The notes: a model not told the origin generated them from the letters alone. Shown: positions 1 through 8,942, numbered from the stretch's first letter. The stretch: DNA of 12,258 bases from Limnobacter sp. (GCA_012032215.1 JAAURO010000019.1:1-12258), one strand, 5' to 3'. Numbers and translations: made by a program.

Positions 1-30
1 GGCGGAATCGACTGGCGTGAATATAGACAC
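1..30 (-). CDS. Possible start of a gene leaving the window (partial)
   Basis: Reading left from base 30, a GTG codon opens ten uninterrupted codons (M S I F T P V D S A) that run off the window edge. It lies 10 bases after the stop of the DUF883 gene on the same strand. In many proteobacteria a DUF883 gene is followed by a small YqjE/holin-like membrane protein gene, which would fit this place. Ten residues are too few to assign a family, and no clear ribosome binding site is seen, so both the gene and its start are tentative. Confidence 0.25.
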   Translation of the reverse strand, partial: MSIFTPVDSA

Positions 31-40
31 GGAACACAGC

Positions 41-388
41 CTATCGGCGGTTCAGCAACAGACCAAGCACCAAACCAATGGCACCTGCAATACCCACCGC
101 TTTCCAGGGGTGTTCGTGCACGTATTCATCGGTAGCACGGGCGGCCACTTTTCCTTTGGCAAGTGCAGCACTTTGTGCATCCTGCATAGCCTCGCGGGCG
201 GTTTTAAGGGTTACCAACGCCTTTTCGCGAAGTTCTACAGCACGTTCGCCAGAGGCAGAAGCCGCCGCGCGCAGCATTTCTTCCGCCTCGTGCAAAACGC
301 TTTTTATGTCGTTCACGAACTGGTTTTTTTGATTGGCTGGTTTGACAGCAGTAGGGGTAGAGTTGGATTGTAGTTTTTCAGCTTGCAT
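41..388 (-). CDS. DUF883 (ElaB/YqjD-type) C-tail-anchored membrane protein
   Basis: A 115-residue protein of the DUF883 family, whose E. coli members ElaB, YqjD and YgaM are inner-membrane proteins linked to ribosome binding and stationary phase or stress. Residues about 24-75 are charged and alanine-rich, as in a helical coiled coil. Near the C-terminus the family signature VHEHPWKAVGIAGAIG leads into a single membrane helix (about 94-111) that ends in N-R-R. The start is firm: an AAGAGG ribosome binding site (395-400 on the complement) lies 6 bases before the ATG. It is intact, unlike most neighbours. The cellular role in this organism is not evident from the sequence; the family call is secure. 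Confidence 0.88.
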   Translation of the reverse strand: MQAEKLQSNSTPTAVKPANQKNQFVNDIKSVLHEAEEMLRAAASASGERAVELREKALVTLKTAREAMQDAQSAALAKGKVAARATDEYVHEHPWKAVGIAGAIGLVLGLLLNRR

Positions 389-445
389 AAAGAACCTCTT
401 TGAATTGGTTGAATACCTGAATAAGGAGATTGAAGTTTAACAAGG

Positions 446-465
446 TGACACAATTACGGCTGTCA
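446..465. promoter_or_regulatory. TGACA-N10-TGTCA dyad upstream of the DUF883 gene
   Basis: The 94-base gap between the trmJ stop and the DUF883 start contains a perfect 5-bp inverted repeat, TGACA (446-450) and TGTCA (461-465), about 58 bases before the DUF883 ATG. Position and symmetry would suit a regulator site. The arms are short and could arise by chance, and no clear -35/-10 pair was found beside it. Confidence 0.2.
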
Positions 466-482
466 GTAAATGCCTACCCACA

Positions 483-1342
483 CTAATTGTTACCCTCGGC
501 TTCTCGTCCGGGCCTCTCCTGTCGGTACAGCCGCCCTTCCGCCACCCGAATTACGTCGCTTAAAAACCCCCTGAGCATGTCCACCTCTTCTTGGTCCAGC
601 CCTGCCTTGCCCAGCATTCTGCTCAATCGTTCCATCAGCTTTTTGGGTTTGTCGGGATTTAAAAAGCCCACGTGCTGCATGGCTTGCAACCAATGCGTTT
701 GCAACGCAAGACCGCTTCGGCAGGTGCCAAACGGGCGTTAGCGGGTATTGCGTGGTTGGCAAAACCTGCTGTTGCACCCTGCACAAAGTCCTCTTCCAGC
801 ACCAGCCGCAAACAATAAGCCACTACCTGTACCGCTTGGGCCAGATTTAACGAGCAGTAGTCTGGGTTGGCTTCTATGATGACTTGCCGGTTGCAGTGCA
901 GCAGTTCAGTGTTGGTCAGGCCGGTGCGTTCCGTACCAAACACAAAAGCAACCTTGCCTGTGTGTGCACCTTGCAGCAGACCACCGGATTGCGCATCGCC
1001 CAACACGTTTTTTAACTCCAGGGCAGCCTGCAAAGGGGTTTGTAGCGCAGGCCCAAGCTCACGGGTTCTGGCCGACAGTGCAAAAACAAGCTGCGAACCC
1101 GCCAGGGCCTCCGGCAGCGTGCTGTACGCCCGCGCAGACTCCAGCACATCGCTTGCACCACTGGCCAGGGCCTGTGCCTCGGGGTGGGTTTTAAAATCGG
1201 CAAAGCGCGGCTGCACCAAGCGCAAATCGTGCAAACCCATGGTTTTCATGGCTCTGGCCACCGACCCGATATTGCCCACATGGCTGGTTTTCACCAAAAC
1301 CACAGAAATTGAACAGAGCATCGACAAAGGTTTGCTGGTCAT
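483..1342 (-). CDS. trmJ: tRNA (Cm32/Um32) methyltransferase TrmJ, frameshifted in this sequence
   Basis: SpoU/SPOUT-family 2'-O-methyltransferase that uses S-adenosylmethionine to modify position 32 of the tRNA anticodon loop; it acts as a dimer in the cytoplasm. The N-terminal motif TSHVGNIGSVARAMKTMGL and the C-terminal knot motifs FGTERTGL and SLNLAQAVQVVAY are typical. The frame breaks near base 707: the upstream frame covers residues 1 to about 212, while the family's C-terminal part (GFLNPDKPKKLMERLSRMLG and beyond) continues in the next frame to a TAG at 483. Restoring one C beside base 707 gives ...AEAVLALQTHWLQAMQHVGF and a 286-residue protein, slightly longer than E. coli TrmJ. The start is the first ATG; a second ATG seven codons on is possible, and neither has a strong ribosome binding site. 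It is divergent from suhB. Confidence 0.88.
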
Positions 1343-1377
1343 TTAAATTCACGGCTCATTTGGGCTTGTGGGTCATT

Positions 1378-1383
1378 TATACT
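1378..1383 (+). promoter_or_regulatory. Candidate -10 box (TATACT) for suhB-mutS
   Basis: TATACT matches the sigma-70 -10 consensus at five of six positions and lies 42 bases before the suhB ATG in the 83-base gap between divergent trmJ and suhB. No good -35 hexamer is found 16-18 bases upstream, so the call rests on one box and its position. Confidence 0.35.
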
Positions 1384-1425
1384 ACCGGGTTACATCAAAG
1401 ACTCAATCAGAAGGATTTTCACACC

Positions 1426-2196
1426 ATGCATCCAATGCTTAACGTGGCGATGAAGGCTGCGCGCGCCGCCGGGAAAATCATTAACCGGGCAGAACTGGAC
1501 ATCGACCAGGTTAAGGTAGGCATGAAAGGCCCCAACGATTTCGTCACCGAAACCGATCAAGCCGCCGAGCAAGCCATTATTGAGGTGCTTAAAAAAGCCT
1601 TTCCTGATCACGCCATTCTAGCCGAGGAAAGCGGTGCCTCTGGAAATTCCGACCATGAATGGGTTATCGACCCTATCGATGGCACAGCCAATTTCATCCA
1701 CGGCCTGCCCCACTACGCCATTGCGATTGCACTGCGCGTTAAAGGCGCCGTGCAGCAAGCCGTCGTATTTAACCCAGCCACCAATGAAATGTTCACCGCT
1801 TCCAAAGGCGAAGGGGCCTTTTTAAACAATCGGCGCATCCGTGTGTCCAAACGCATTCGGCCCAATGAATTCCTGATTGGCTTTGCCTTTCCAAGCGGCA
1901 TCAACGATGGTTCTCTGGGCATCAAAAAGAAAATGCTGGCCCTTACCGAGGGCACGGCAGGCATCCGCAAAAGCGGCTCCTCGGTGCTGGATTTGGCATA
2001 CATCGCCAGTGGCCGCCTGGATGGCTACCTGTGTTATGGCCTCAACCCCTGGGATTTGGCAGCAGGTTCTCTGCTGGTTGCCGAAGCAGGCGGGCTGATT
2101 ACCGACCCTTCAGGCGACAGCGATTACTTCACTTCTGGTAATGCCGTGGCAGGCAACCCCAAGGTGCTGCAATACCTGCTTGCCTTCAAAGCATGA
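1426..2196 (+). CDS. suhB: Inositol-1-monophosphatase / Nus factor SuhB
   Basis: Member of the inositol monophosphatase family (256 residues; E. coli SuhB has 267). The family hydrolyses myo-inositol phosphates with Mg2+. In E. coli SuhB also joins the Nus antitermination complex on rRNA operons; whether it does so here is inference. Metal-site motifs are all present: LAEESG (about 65-70), WVIDPIDGTANF (about 79-90) and GLNPWDLAAGSLLVAEAGG near the C-terminus. The start chosen is the ATG giving MHPMLNVAMKAARAAGK, which aligns with the E. coli N-terminus and has AAGGA (1411-1415) 10 bases upstream; the frame is open further upstream but without similarity. The gene is unbroken. mutS follows 11 bases after its stop, so the two are probably co-transcribed. 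Confidence 0.93.
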   Translation: MHPMLNVAMKAARAAGKIINRAELDIDQVKVGMKGPNDFVTETDQAAEQAIIEVLKKAFPDHAILAEESGASGNSDHEWVIDPIDGTANFIHGLPHYAIAIALRVKGAVQQAVVFNPATNEMFTASKGEGAFLNNRRIRVSKRIRPNEFLIGFAFPSGINDGSLGIKKKMLALTEGTAGIRKSGSSVLDLAYIASGRLDGYLCYGLNPWDLAAGSLLVAEAGGLITDPSGDSDYFTSGNAVAGNPKVLQYLLAFKA

Positions 2197-2207
2197 GCAT
2201 GTGAACC

Positions 2208-4911
2208 ATGAGTGCACCTACGGCGTTCGAGCAACACACTCCCATGATGCAGCAGTACCTCGCGCTGAAAGCCGAGCACCCAGACAAACTGCTGTTTTAC
2301 CGCATGGGCGACTTTTACGAACTGTTTCTCGAAGACGCCGAGCGTGCTGCCCAACTGCTGCAAATCAGCCTTACCCACCGTGGCAAATCGGGAGGCCAAC
2401 CCATAGCCATGGCTGGTGTGCCTTTTCATGCCGCCGAACAATACCTGGCAAAGCTGGTTGCCTTGGGGCATTCGGTAGCCATTTGCGAGCAAGTGGGCAT
2501 ACCGGGCCAAGGCAAAGGCCCCATGGAACGCCGTGTAGCCCGCATTGTTACCCCGGGCACGCTCACCGAGTCTTCTTTGTTGCCCGCCCAAGAAAACCGC
2601 ACACTGGTCAGCCTGTATTCTGAAGATGGCCTTACCTGGGGTCTGGCCTGCCTGGCGTTGTCGGTTGGCAGCGTCCGCCTGCTGGAGTGCAGTGGCCCGG
2701 AAGTAGCAGGCCACTTGGTACGCCTGAATGCTGCCGAAATTCTCACCAATAACCGCGAGTTTTGCCAAAGCATTGGCCTGAACGGCACTGGAAACCAAAC
2801 CGATACCACAACACCCTGCAAACGCCATGCAATCGAGCGCCCCTCGTGGCATTTCGACACACAGTTTGCCCAGGAACACCTCAGCAAAGTGCTGCAAGCA
2901 CACCACCTGGAAAGCCTGGAACTTGCCAAAGCCCCGCTTGCCGTGCCCGCCATGGGTGCTGCCCTGCAATTTGCCAAAGAAACACATCTCGAAATAGACA
3001 CGTTCGCCCATGTGTCCGACATCGAGGTGCAATCCAGCCAAGACTTCCTGATTCTCGATGAAACCGCCCGGCGCAACCTGGAACTCACCGAAACCTGCGG
3101 GGCGAACCTGCGCCCACCCTGTTCTCGCGTCTCAACCGCACCGGCAGCGCCATGGGCGCCCGCAGGCTGCGGCAATGGCTGCTTGAGCCACTCCAAAGCC
3201 TGCCCGCCATACGCAGCCGACAACGTGCAGTGGCCGCCATGCAAGCCGTGCCCCAGCAATCGGGGCGCCCCCTGTGCAAAAGCCTGCTTCAGCACTTCAA
3301 AGGACTGGCAGATATCGAACGCATTGCCAGCCGTCTGGCGGTAAAAACCGCCAAACCGCGCGATTTACTCGCCCTGCGCGAAACCCTGCTGCACCTGCCC
3401 GAATTGCAACAGCACTTTGAACTTCAGAAACCAAAGGCACATCAAGGGCAGGAAACCGCATCGGAAACACCGGTCTTTGCCAACCACCTGCAACACCTTC
3501 AGGTTTCGCCAGAACTGGCAGACACCCTTCAAAAGGCGCTGTCAGACAACCCACCCGTGTTGCTGCGCGATGGCGGTGTAATTGCCGATGGCTTTCACCC
3601 TGAACTCGATGAACTGCGCCACATCCAAACCGGCAGCGGCGAATTTCTGGTGGCTCTGGAAACCCGCGAGCGCGAAGCCACAGGCATCTCCAACCTGAAA
3701 GTTGAATACAACCGCGTGCATGGTTTTTACATCGAAGTGGCCACTGCGCAAAGCACCAAAGTGCCCGCACACTATATGCGCAGGCAAACCATGAAAAACG
3801 CCGAGCGCTACATCACCGAAGAACTCAAGGTGTTTGAAGAAAAAGCACTGTCGGCCAAAGACAAGGCCCTCAGCCTTGAAAAAGCGCTGTACGACCAATT
3901 GCTGCACTGGCTGACGGGTTTTGTACCCGCCCTGCAAAAAATGGCCAAAGCGTTGTCTGAACTGGACACCCTTGCAGCACTGGCAGCCGTAGCGCTGGAA
4001 CACCAATGGTGTTGCCCTGAAATACTCAGCACACCCATGCTGAATATTGAATCGGGCCGCCACCCCGTGCTTGAAACACAGGTAGAGCAATTCACACCCA
4101 ACCCCTGCCACCTCTACCCCGGCAAACACCTGGCACTCATCACAGGCCCCAATATGGGCGGCAAAAGCACCTACATGCGGCAAAATGCCCTGATTGCTCT
4201 ATTGGCGCACATGGGCTCGTTTGTGCCAGCCCAAAGCGCACAAATTGGCATACTGGATCGCATTTTTACCCGCATTGGCGCCTCAGACGACCTGGCAGCA
4301 GGCCGGTCCACCTTCATGGTAGAAATGACAGAAGCCGCAACCATTGTGCGACAGGCAGGCCCCAGAAGCCTGGTCATCATGGACGAAATCGGACGCGGCA
4401 CTTCCACCTTCGACGGCTTGGCCCTGGCCTGGGAAATTGCCAAACGCATGGCCCAGCACAACCGCTGCCTCACCCTGTTTGCCACACACTATTTCGAGTT
4501 GACGGCCTTGGGTCAGGAAACCGACTGTGTATACAACCTGCACCTTTCAGCCACCGAACAAAACGGCCAATTGTTTTTTTGCACCGCGTGCAAGCAGGCC
4601 CCGCCAGCCAAAGCTATGGGCTGCAAGTGGCACGCCTGGCCGGCTTGCCTGGCCTGGTCATCAAAAACGCCCAAAAGCGACTGAATCAGCTTGAAAGCCA
4701 GAAGCACGCCGAAAACGACCAGGCCGATTTGTTTGCCGCCACACAGCCTGCGCCGGAACAAACGTTTGATCCCGCCGACACAGAAAGGCTATTGCTTGCC
4801 CTTGAAACCCTGGAAGAACTCGACCCCGAAACCCTGTCGCCGCGCGACGCGCTGCAAGCGCTGTTCGACTTGAAAACACGGCTTGCAAAACCAACAGCGG
4901 CCAATAGGTAA
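2208..4911 (+). CDS. mutS: DNA mismatch repair ATPase MutS, two frameshifts in this sequence
   Basis: Recognises mismatches and small loops and starts methyl-directed repair with MutL. The mismatch-reading Phe-x-Glu is in RMGDFYELF (F36, E38). The ABC-type ATPase has Walker [10 protein letters not shown] (4145-4171) and the Walker B/signature region [12 protein letters not shown] (4382-4417), followed by ATHYFEL. QADLF (4720-4734) near the C-terminus resembles the beta-clamp-binding motif. The frame breaks twice. At 3094-3095 a CCC run appears shortened to CC; restoring it gives [18 protein letters not shown]. At 4574-4580 a run of seven T needs an eighth to join QLFF to [20 protein letters not shown]. 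The rebuilt protein is about 901 residues, near the usual MutS length, with all domains present. No clear ribosome binding site precedes the ATG, which suggests translational coupling to suhB. It converges on the M48 protease gene 14 bases later. Confidence 0.93.
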
Positions 4912-4925
4912 AAAAACGTCCGGCT

Positions 4926-6517
4926 TTAATTGGCCTTCGCAAACTCGCGCTCTTCATCGGCGCGTTGTTTGTATACCCGCTCTTTGGCCTCGATTTCAGC
5001 CACCAGGTAATAATTGTTTGCCGCATACTTGCGCGCAATCCGTGTTTGCTCGATAGCGGGCAAATAAGCCCCACGTGCGGCATAAGCCTGCGCCACAAAC
5101 AAATGGTGCTCGCCCAGCTTGCCCTGTGCCAAAGCGTTGCGCGCCTGCAAATCAAACAACAACGGATTAGAACGGTACACCACCGTTAAGTCGTTGAGCA
5201 CCGCCTCCGCCATGGCATACAAGCCCATGGCTTGCAGGCCCTGAACATGGTTCAAACGCGCAGGCATGGAATCGGGGTTGTTTTTTCGGTATGCCTGCAA
5301 AACTGCCAGAAACCTGGCATCGCTTTCGTTTAACTCTGCTTGCTGCCGTGCCGGGGCAAACTCTTTTACGCCTCCATTTTTGGCCACACGCTGCCCAATG
5401 CGCAGCACCATTTCCAGATTTTGCAGCAAAGCAGGCTGGGCATTGCCAGTGCCAGACTGTGCGGCAGAACTGCCCAACAATGTGCGCGCCTGCTCAAGCG
5501 CAGACAACGCCTTGTCTGGCTGGTTCAGTTTCTGATACACCAAAGCCTGCCCATAAGCCAGCGCAACCGGATTGCTTACCGACAATTGCGCCGTGGGGTT
5601 TTTCAAAGACTTCAAGCGGCTGCTTAATTGCTGAGCGGTTTTGTCGGCATACACCAAGGACTTAACACGCACCAATTCAAAATTCAGATTCACGGGTTCG
5701 GTTTTTGAAACAGACTTCCGTTCTAAACCCGCACGGTTTTGAATGTCTGCCATCCGTTCTGTGGTCAGGGGGTGTGTACGCAGATAAGTGGGCGCATTGT
5801 TTTCATACAAACGTGAGTTTTGCTGCAAACGTCCAAAAAAATCCACCATACCTTGTGGGTCAAAACCCGCTTTCTCCAGGGTATTAAAACCCACCCGATC
5901 AGCCTCGCGCTCGGCATCCCGCGAAAACCCCAGCTGCTTTTCCAGCTGATAACCTGCACCAGCAGCAACCAGGCCCTGTGCAGCATTCGGGTTGCTGCCA
6001 GCCACCAAAACCGCCGCAATCAGCGCCGCAGTAGAAACCAGGCTGGTAGACTGGCTTTGGCTGTACATACGCGCAATGTGCCGCTGGGTAACGTGACCCA
6101 CTTCGTGCGCCAGCACAGAGGCCAACTCCGATTCAGTGCGCGCTGCGGCTATCAGGCCAGTGTGCACTCCAATATAACCACCGGGCAGCGCAAAGGCATT
6201 CAAGGCGCTTTCTGCCACCAGAAAAAACTCAAAATTGGCGGGAGACTCCCCGGCAGCCTGAACAATTTTTCCGCCCAACTCATTCAGATAAGCAGTAATT
6301 TCTGGATCTTCAGTGACCTCGCCCATGGCGCGGTAGTCCCGCATAATCAGCTCGCCCAACTTGCGCTCTTCCAGAACAGACAAATCGGTGCCGCCCGCAT
6401 CGCCCAAGCTGGGCAAGTTTGAAATAGCATCGTTTTGCGCGGCACACAGCGGCACCCAGCCCAACTGAATACCCGCAAGGAGACAAACAAGCCATTTTTT
6501 GAGGTCGGTAGAAACAT
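4926..6517 (-). CDS. BepA-like periplasmic M48 metalloprotease with TPR-type C-terminus, 5' frameshift
   Basis: Zinc metallopeptidase of the BepA/YfgC group, which in E. coli works in the periplasm on outer-membrane protein and LPS-transporter assembly. The zinc site is LAHEVGH (HExxH) with the third ligand in AEREADRVG; ALPGGYIGVHTGLI before it is typical of M48. The C-terminal half is helical and alanine/leucine-rich, as in TPR repeats. The unbroken frame offers only a TTG start (6464) inside a signal peptide. Adding one base to the A run at 6495-6500 connects it to an ATG at 6517 that has AAGG eight bases upstream. This gives MFLPTSKKWLVCLLAGIQLG, a standard Sec signal peptide with likely cleavage near LCA/AQ, and a protein of about 530 residues. 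I see no lipobox. Divergent from moaC; the gene symbol is left open because BepA and LoiP-like relatives are hard to separate by eye. Confidence 0.85.
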
Positions 6518-6590
6518 GTAAAACCTTGAGGGAAACGGTATGGGTATGATAGCGCGAGAGAGCAGCAATTTCCTACAACGAGACCAAGCC

Positions 6591-7137
6591 ATGTCACCAC
6601 CCAAACAATCACGGCCATTTCGACGCGCAGGGCAACGCCCACATGGTAAACGTGGGCGACAAACCAGACACCCAAAGAACAGCGATCGCCAGCGGCAGCA
6701 TGATACTGGGTAAAAACGCATTCGAGGCAGTTAAAACCGGCAACAGCCACAAAGGCGATGTACTGGGTGTAGCCAGACTTGCCGCCATTATGGGCGCAAA
6801 ACGCACCAGCGAACTGGTGCCATTGTGTCACCCGGTGACCTTAAGCCACGTCAGCGTTGGTTTTGAGCTGAAAGAAGCCCGGCCAGCCTCTGTAGCACAC
6901 GCCGATCAGCCACATGCAAGCGTAACAATCAGCGACAAGGTATTTGAAATAGTGTGCACCTGCACAGTGCAAACCACGGGGAAAACCGGCGTGGAAATGG
7001 AAGCCCTGACAGGGGTGCAGATTGGACTGCTTACCCTGTACGACATGCTGAAAGCCATCGACAAAAACATGGTGATGCACCACATTCGCTTGATCAAAAA
7101 AACAGGCGGCAAAACTGATTTTGCCACCTGCGATTAA
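6591..7137 (+). CDS. moaC: Cyclic pyranopterin monophosphate synthase MoaC, 5' frameshift
   Basis: With MoaA it makes cyclic pyranopterin monophosphate from GTP, the first stage of molybdenum cofactor synthesis; the enzyme is a cytosolic hexamer. The signature parts are present: HKGDVLGVARLAAIMGAKRT, ELVPLCHP, TGKTGVEMEAL and the catalytic region LYDMLKAIDKNMV. The conserved N-terminal segment HFDAQGNAHMVNVGDK (compare E. coli THINAAGEAHMVDV) begins upstream of the ATG at 6643, so that ATG is not the true start. The nearest ATG, at 6591, is out of frame. Removing one base from the CCC at 6600-6602, or adding two bases, joins it as MSPPNNHGHFDAQG. The protein would then have about 181 residues, slightly longer than E. 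coli MoaC. No other molybdopterin gene lies nearby. Function is certain; the first ten residues are not. Confidence 0.92.
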
Positions 7138-7168
7138 ACCTCGAACCGGATTTTTAGAAGTGTAGCCA

Positions 7169-7196
7169 AAAACCTGGTCAGCGGTTTTCTGTTTTT
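7169..7196 (+). terminator. Weak hairpin with T run after moaC
   Basis: AAAACC (7169-7174) and GGTTTT (7183-7188) can pair across an 8-base loop and are followed, after CTG, by five T (7192-7196). It lies 31 bases after the moaC stop and just before the pilin stop on the other strand, where a terminator is expected. The stem has only two G-C pairs, so it is weak. Confidence 0.3.
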
Positions 7197-7213
7197 AGCC
7201 AGGTAGAAGCTTT

Positions 7214-7717
7214 TCACTTGGGAGTTTGGCGGCAACTGGCAGGAATATAATCCCACACATTCTGGCCATTCGAAGTGGCATTGGCGATACCACAATGCCA
7301 CGATAAAATGCGATCGGAGTCGGTTGCAACTGCCTCACTGGCCGACAGGGGCTGAAGCGTAATTACCTTGTTTTGCAACACACCGGGCAACGCACTGTTA
7401 GCGCCGTTACGCAGGGTTACACTAATTACACCATTTAACACTTCCACCTTTTCCACGTTGTCTGTTTGCATGGTTTGGCAATTGGCTTCATCGGTGTTGT
7501 CTGGCAGGCGGCCTTGGGTGGTATGATACTCAATCACGCCTGTTTTACAGCTTTGTGCGTAGTTAACGGCTTCGGTGATCCGCGCACGCGTCAAGTAGTT
7601 GCCAAACGCCGGAATGGCAATGGCCGCCAAAACGCCCACAATTGCCACAGCAATCATCAGTTCTATCAAGGTAAAGCCCAGCGGCTTGACCGGGCAAAGT
7701 TGGTGTTTACGCTTCAT
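7214..7717 (-). CDS. pilA: Type IV pilin major-subunit-like protein (PilA/PilE type)
   Basis: A 167-residue type IVa prepilin. A 14-residue basic leader ends in glycine, and the PilD processing site PLG/FTLIELMIAVAIVGVL starts the mature protein, with Glu at +5 and the hydrophobic alpha-1 helix (about 15-42). Four cysteines follow: C57, C80, C142 and C162. The last two frame the C-terminal D-loop, and C57/C80 could form a second disulfide. After assembly the subunit would form pili for twitching, adhesion or DNA uptake. AGGAG (7726-7730 on the complement) lies 8 bases before the ATG. No assembly gene (pilB, C, D, M-Q) is next to it. A pilin near recA-sucCD is a known arrangement in Burkholderiales such as Ralstonia, which supports the major pilin over a minor one. 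The gene is unbroken. Confidence 0.88.
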   Translation of the reverse strand: MKRKHQLCPVKPLGFTLIELMIAVAIVGVLAAIAIPAFGNYLTRARITEAVNYAQSCKTGVIEYHTTQGRLPDNTDEANCQTMQTDNVEKVEVLNGVISVTLRNGANSALPGVLQNKVITLQPLSASEAVATDSDRILSWHCGIANATSNGQNVWDYIPASCRQTPK

Positions 7718-7792
7718 TTCTCATGCTCCTACGGGTTGGTTAGCAGATTCAGCATGAACTTATGTAAAATCCCCCAAAACCCCACAACGGGT

Positions 7793-7809
7793 TGGCACAT
7801 CGCGTGCCA
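7793..7809 (-). promoter_or_regulatory. Perfect dyad TGGCAC-N5-GTGCCA; possible sigma-54 promoter for the pilin gene
   Basis: Six-base arms TGGCAC (7793-7798) and GTGCCA (7804-7809) are perfectly inverted around ATCGC. Read toward the pilin gene, it gives TGGCACGCGATGTGCC, which has the invariant GG and GC of a sigma-54 -24/-12 element at the proper 10-base spacing and the full TGGCACG upstream block, although the -12 block (GTGCC) departs from TTGCA. Transcription would start about 65-70 bases before the pilin ATG. Pilin genes in Pseudomonas use RpoN, so the match is plausible. Its symmetry leaves a plain repressor or activator site as an alternative. Confidence 0.4.
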
Positions 7810-7961
7810 CCAAACCGGGTTAACCGGGTAGGCAAATACAGAAAGCACAAACAACCAGCGCCAGGCTGCGCTTACAGGCCGCTTCAACCCTATAGCGGAA
7901 AACACAAAAATGACATAGGGCTCGGTGCAGCATTTGCGCAAACCCGACCAGTCCATTCACA

Positions 7962-7995
7962 CAATAAAAAAGCACCCAAAGGTGCTTTTTTATTG
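7962..7995 (-). terminator. Strong intrinsic terminator of the sucCD block
   Basis: Arms 7962-7976 and 7981-7995 form a perfect 15-bp stem (core AGCACC/GGTGCT flanked by A6/T6 tracts) around a 4-base loop. It lies 26 bases after the sucD stop. Because the A and T tracts are symmetric it can act in both directions, ending sucCD leftward and any rightward read-through. Confidence 0.9.
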
Positions 7996-8020
7996 CTTTC
8001 AACCAGAAATCAGGCAGAAA

Positions 8021-8907
8021 CTACGCGCCAATTGCCTTTTTCAGCAATTTGCCCATTTCGGAAGGATCTTTGGTAACCGTGATGCCACACTCTTCCATAA
8101 TGGCGAGTTTTTCCTGAGCGGTGCCCTTGCCACCAGAAATAATCGCACCAGCGTGGCCCATGCGCTTTCCTGGGGGCGCAGTAACACCCGCAATAAACCC
8201 CACCACAGGCTTTTTCATGTTGTCTTTGACCCACAGGGCGGCTTCTTCTTCGTCGCTGCCACCAATTTCGCCAATCATTACAACGGCATCGGTATCGGTA
8301 TCATTGTTGAACATTTGCATGACTTCCAGGTGCTTCAAGCCGTTTACGGGGTCGCCACCGATGCAACCGCGGTTGACTGGCCCAAACCCAGTTCAGTGAG
8401 CTGGCCCACAGCTTCGTAGGTTAGCGTGCCAGAACGGGAAACCACACCAATACGGCCCGCCTTGTGAATATGGCCAGGCATAATGCCGATTTTAATTTCA
8501 TCGGGGGTAATAACGCCGGGGCAGTTTGGCCCTACCAGAATGGTTTTGCGGCCTTCTTTGCGCATTCTTTCACGCACTTCCATCATGTCGCGGACAGGAA
8601 TGCCTTCGGTAATGCAGATTACCAGATCCAAATCGGCTTCCACCGCTTCCCAAATGGCTGCGGCTGCAAAAGGAGGAGGCACGTAAATAACAGAGGCATT
8701 CGCACCTGTTTGTTGTTTGGCATCGGCAACGCTACCAAAAATAGGCACGCCCTCAAAGTCTTCACCCGCTTTTTTGGGATTAACGCCAGCCACAAAGCAA
8801 TTTTTGCCATTGGCGTATTCGCGACACATGCGGGTGTGAAACTGACCCGTTTTACCAGTAATACCCTGGGTCATAACCCGGGTGTTTTTGTTGATCAAAA
8901 TAGACAT
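8021..8907 (-). CDS. sucD: Succinyl-CoA synthetase alpha subunit, frameshifted in this sequence
   Basis: With SucC it interconverts succinyl-CoA plus ADP and phosphate with succinate plus ATP in the TCA cycle. The N-terminal Rossmann CoA-binding part ([11 protein letters not shown], then [10 protein letters not shown]) and [20 protein letters not shown] are intact. The phosphorylated histidine lies in [15 protein letters not shown] in the C-terminal part. The frame breaks near base 8364: GGTTGCATC must be GGTTGGCATC, which restores [20 protein letters not shown]. Without that G the reading stops at a TAA after ...SVATP. The rebuilt protein has about 295 residues, close to E. coli SucD (289). 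AAGGA sits 7 bases before the ATG. It is 35 bases downstream of sucC and clearly the same operon, closed by the terminator at 7962-7995. Confidence 0.95.
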
Positions 8908-8942
8908 GAAAATTCCTTCTGTGTTCCTGAATTCGGATTAAC

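Larger units (their letters stand above)
7718..8020. other. Gene-free interval between pilin and sucD
   Basis: This 303-base stretch carries no gene I can defend. It holds the leader region of the pilin gene on its left, a TGGCAC/GTGCCA dyad at 7793-7809, a tandem AACCGGGT repeat (7813-7820 and 7822-7829, one base apart) and the sucCD terminator at 7962-7995. Two short minus-strand frames (60 and 75 codons) cross it, but neither has a ribosome binding site or recognisable domain. In Ralstonia-type genomes extra genes lie between sucD and the pilin; none is seen here. Confidence 0.6.

Noticed and set aside
483..1342. trmJ as a real pseudogene
   Set aside because: A single missing base explains the break, both halves keep full family similarity, and no second lesion is present.
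2124..3295. Two long minus-strand open frames (305 and 289 codons) opposite mutS
   Set aside because: They mirror the conserved N-terminal MutS domains and show low-complexity, cysteine/histidine-rich translations typical of shadow frames.
4574..4580. Programmed frameshifting or polymerase slippage at the T7 run in mutS
   Set aside because: A run of T could slip, but seven other breaks of the same kind occur in the window, mutS itself breaks again at a CC, and no stimulatory structure is seen. A shared sequencing cause is simpler.
7729..7956. A 75-codon hydrophobic minus-strand frame upstream of the pilin gene
   Set aside because: It could be a small membrane protein, but its ATG has no ribosome binding site, it covers the presumed pilin promoter dyad, and it matches no family I know.
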